From positions 1 to 35,127 of the forward strand of contig NAVB01000317.1 in assembly GCA_002179805.1 (NCBI GenBank): a stretch of DNA of 35,127 nucleotides. Reading direction: 5' to 3'. The translations under genes were made by a program, and so were the position numbers. Source of the stretch: Acanthamoeba lenticulata. Taxonomy: Eukaryota; Discosea; Longamoebia; Acanthamoebidae. Under the pieces are notes generated by a model. That model ran no database searches. It saw only the letters and a list, made by a program, of their open reading frames with translations, and was not told where the DNA came from. Below, piece by piece: positions 35,083 to 35,127 of the stretch. Positions within the stretch are counted from its first letter, which is position 1; every line of letters begins with the position of its first letter.

Positions 35083-35127
35083 TTCAATTTTATTAATAAT
35101 TTTAAACAAAATAAAAGGCTAACGTAG

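Overview
This window looks like nuclear DNA of a free-living amoeba, most likely Acanthamoeba or a close relative (Amoebozoa). The reasons are GC-rich exons with strongly GC-ending codons, many short introns (mostly 55-120 nt, GT-AG, often T- or A-rich), very small intergenic gaps, and a gene mix of eukaryotic housekeeping genes with a few bacterial-looking enzymes. The species is an inference. Coordinates given for spliced genes are start-to-stop spans. I assembled the exons by joining reading frames at GT/AG sites and checking that phases add up.

Layout, left to right. 65-2135 (-): carnitine O-acyltransferase, 3' part outside the window. 2370-8211 (+): a CTC1-like, multi-OB-fold telomere protein of the CST complex. 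8303-11325 (+): a VPS10/sortilin-type sorting receptor, fully resolved (806 aa). 11592-12722 (-): a 263-aa protein with two tandem ~80-residue repeats of uncertain family. 12929-15611 (+): a 5'-nucleotidase-family metallophosphoesterase (606 aa). 15685-17266 (+): an orphan, probably mitochondrial, membrane protein (381 aa). 17366-~18040 (-): an unidentified gene with clear C-terminal exons, overlapping the probable 5' end of 18052-20048 (+), a geranylgeranyl-reductase-like flavoprotein. 20140-21572 (-): an aldo-keto reductase (304 aa). 21892-23587 (+): a RagC/D GTPase (348 aa). 23648-23919 (-): a decayed coiled-coil gene remnant. 24100-26221 (-): a secreted CotA/bilirubin-oxidase-type multicopper oxidase (553 aa) containing a GC-AG intron. 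26844-28831 (-): methionine aminopeptidase 2. 28936-33976 (-): a large SAM-domain protein with two AAA modules, the second apparently degenerate. 34197-35021 (+): the start of a multi-pass membrane protein that leaves the window.

The genes do not form an operon or one pathway. They are an ordinary euchromatic neighbourhood with several divergent pairs sharing 200-320 bp of upstream DNA (2136-2369, 12723-12928, 21573-21891, 33977-34196) and very tight tandem neighbours (91 bp between the CTC1-like and VPS10 genes, 104 bp between the AAA and MetAP2 genes). RagC/D (nutrient signalling at the lysosome) and the VPS10 receptor (delivery to the endolysosome) both serve the endolysosomal system, but nothing in the sequence shows co-regulation.

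Most interesting items: the CTC1-like protein, the SAM-AAA-AAA protein with a D-to-E/Q altered second Walker B, the two-repeat orphan, the GC-AG intron, and the coiled-coil pseudogene. I found no tRNA, rRNA, CRISPR, transposon or viral insertion.
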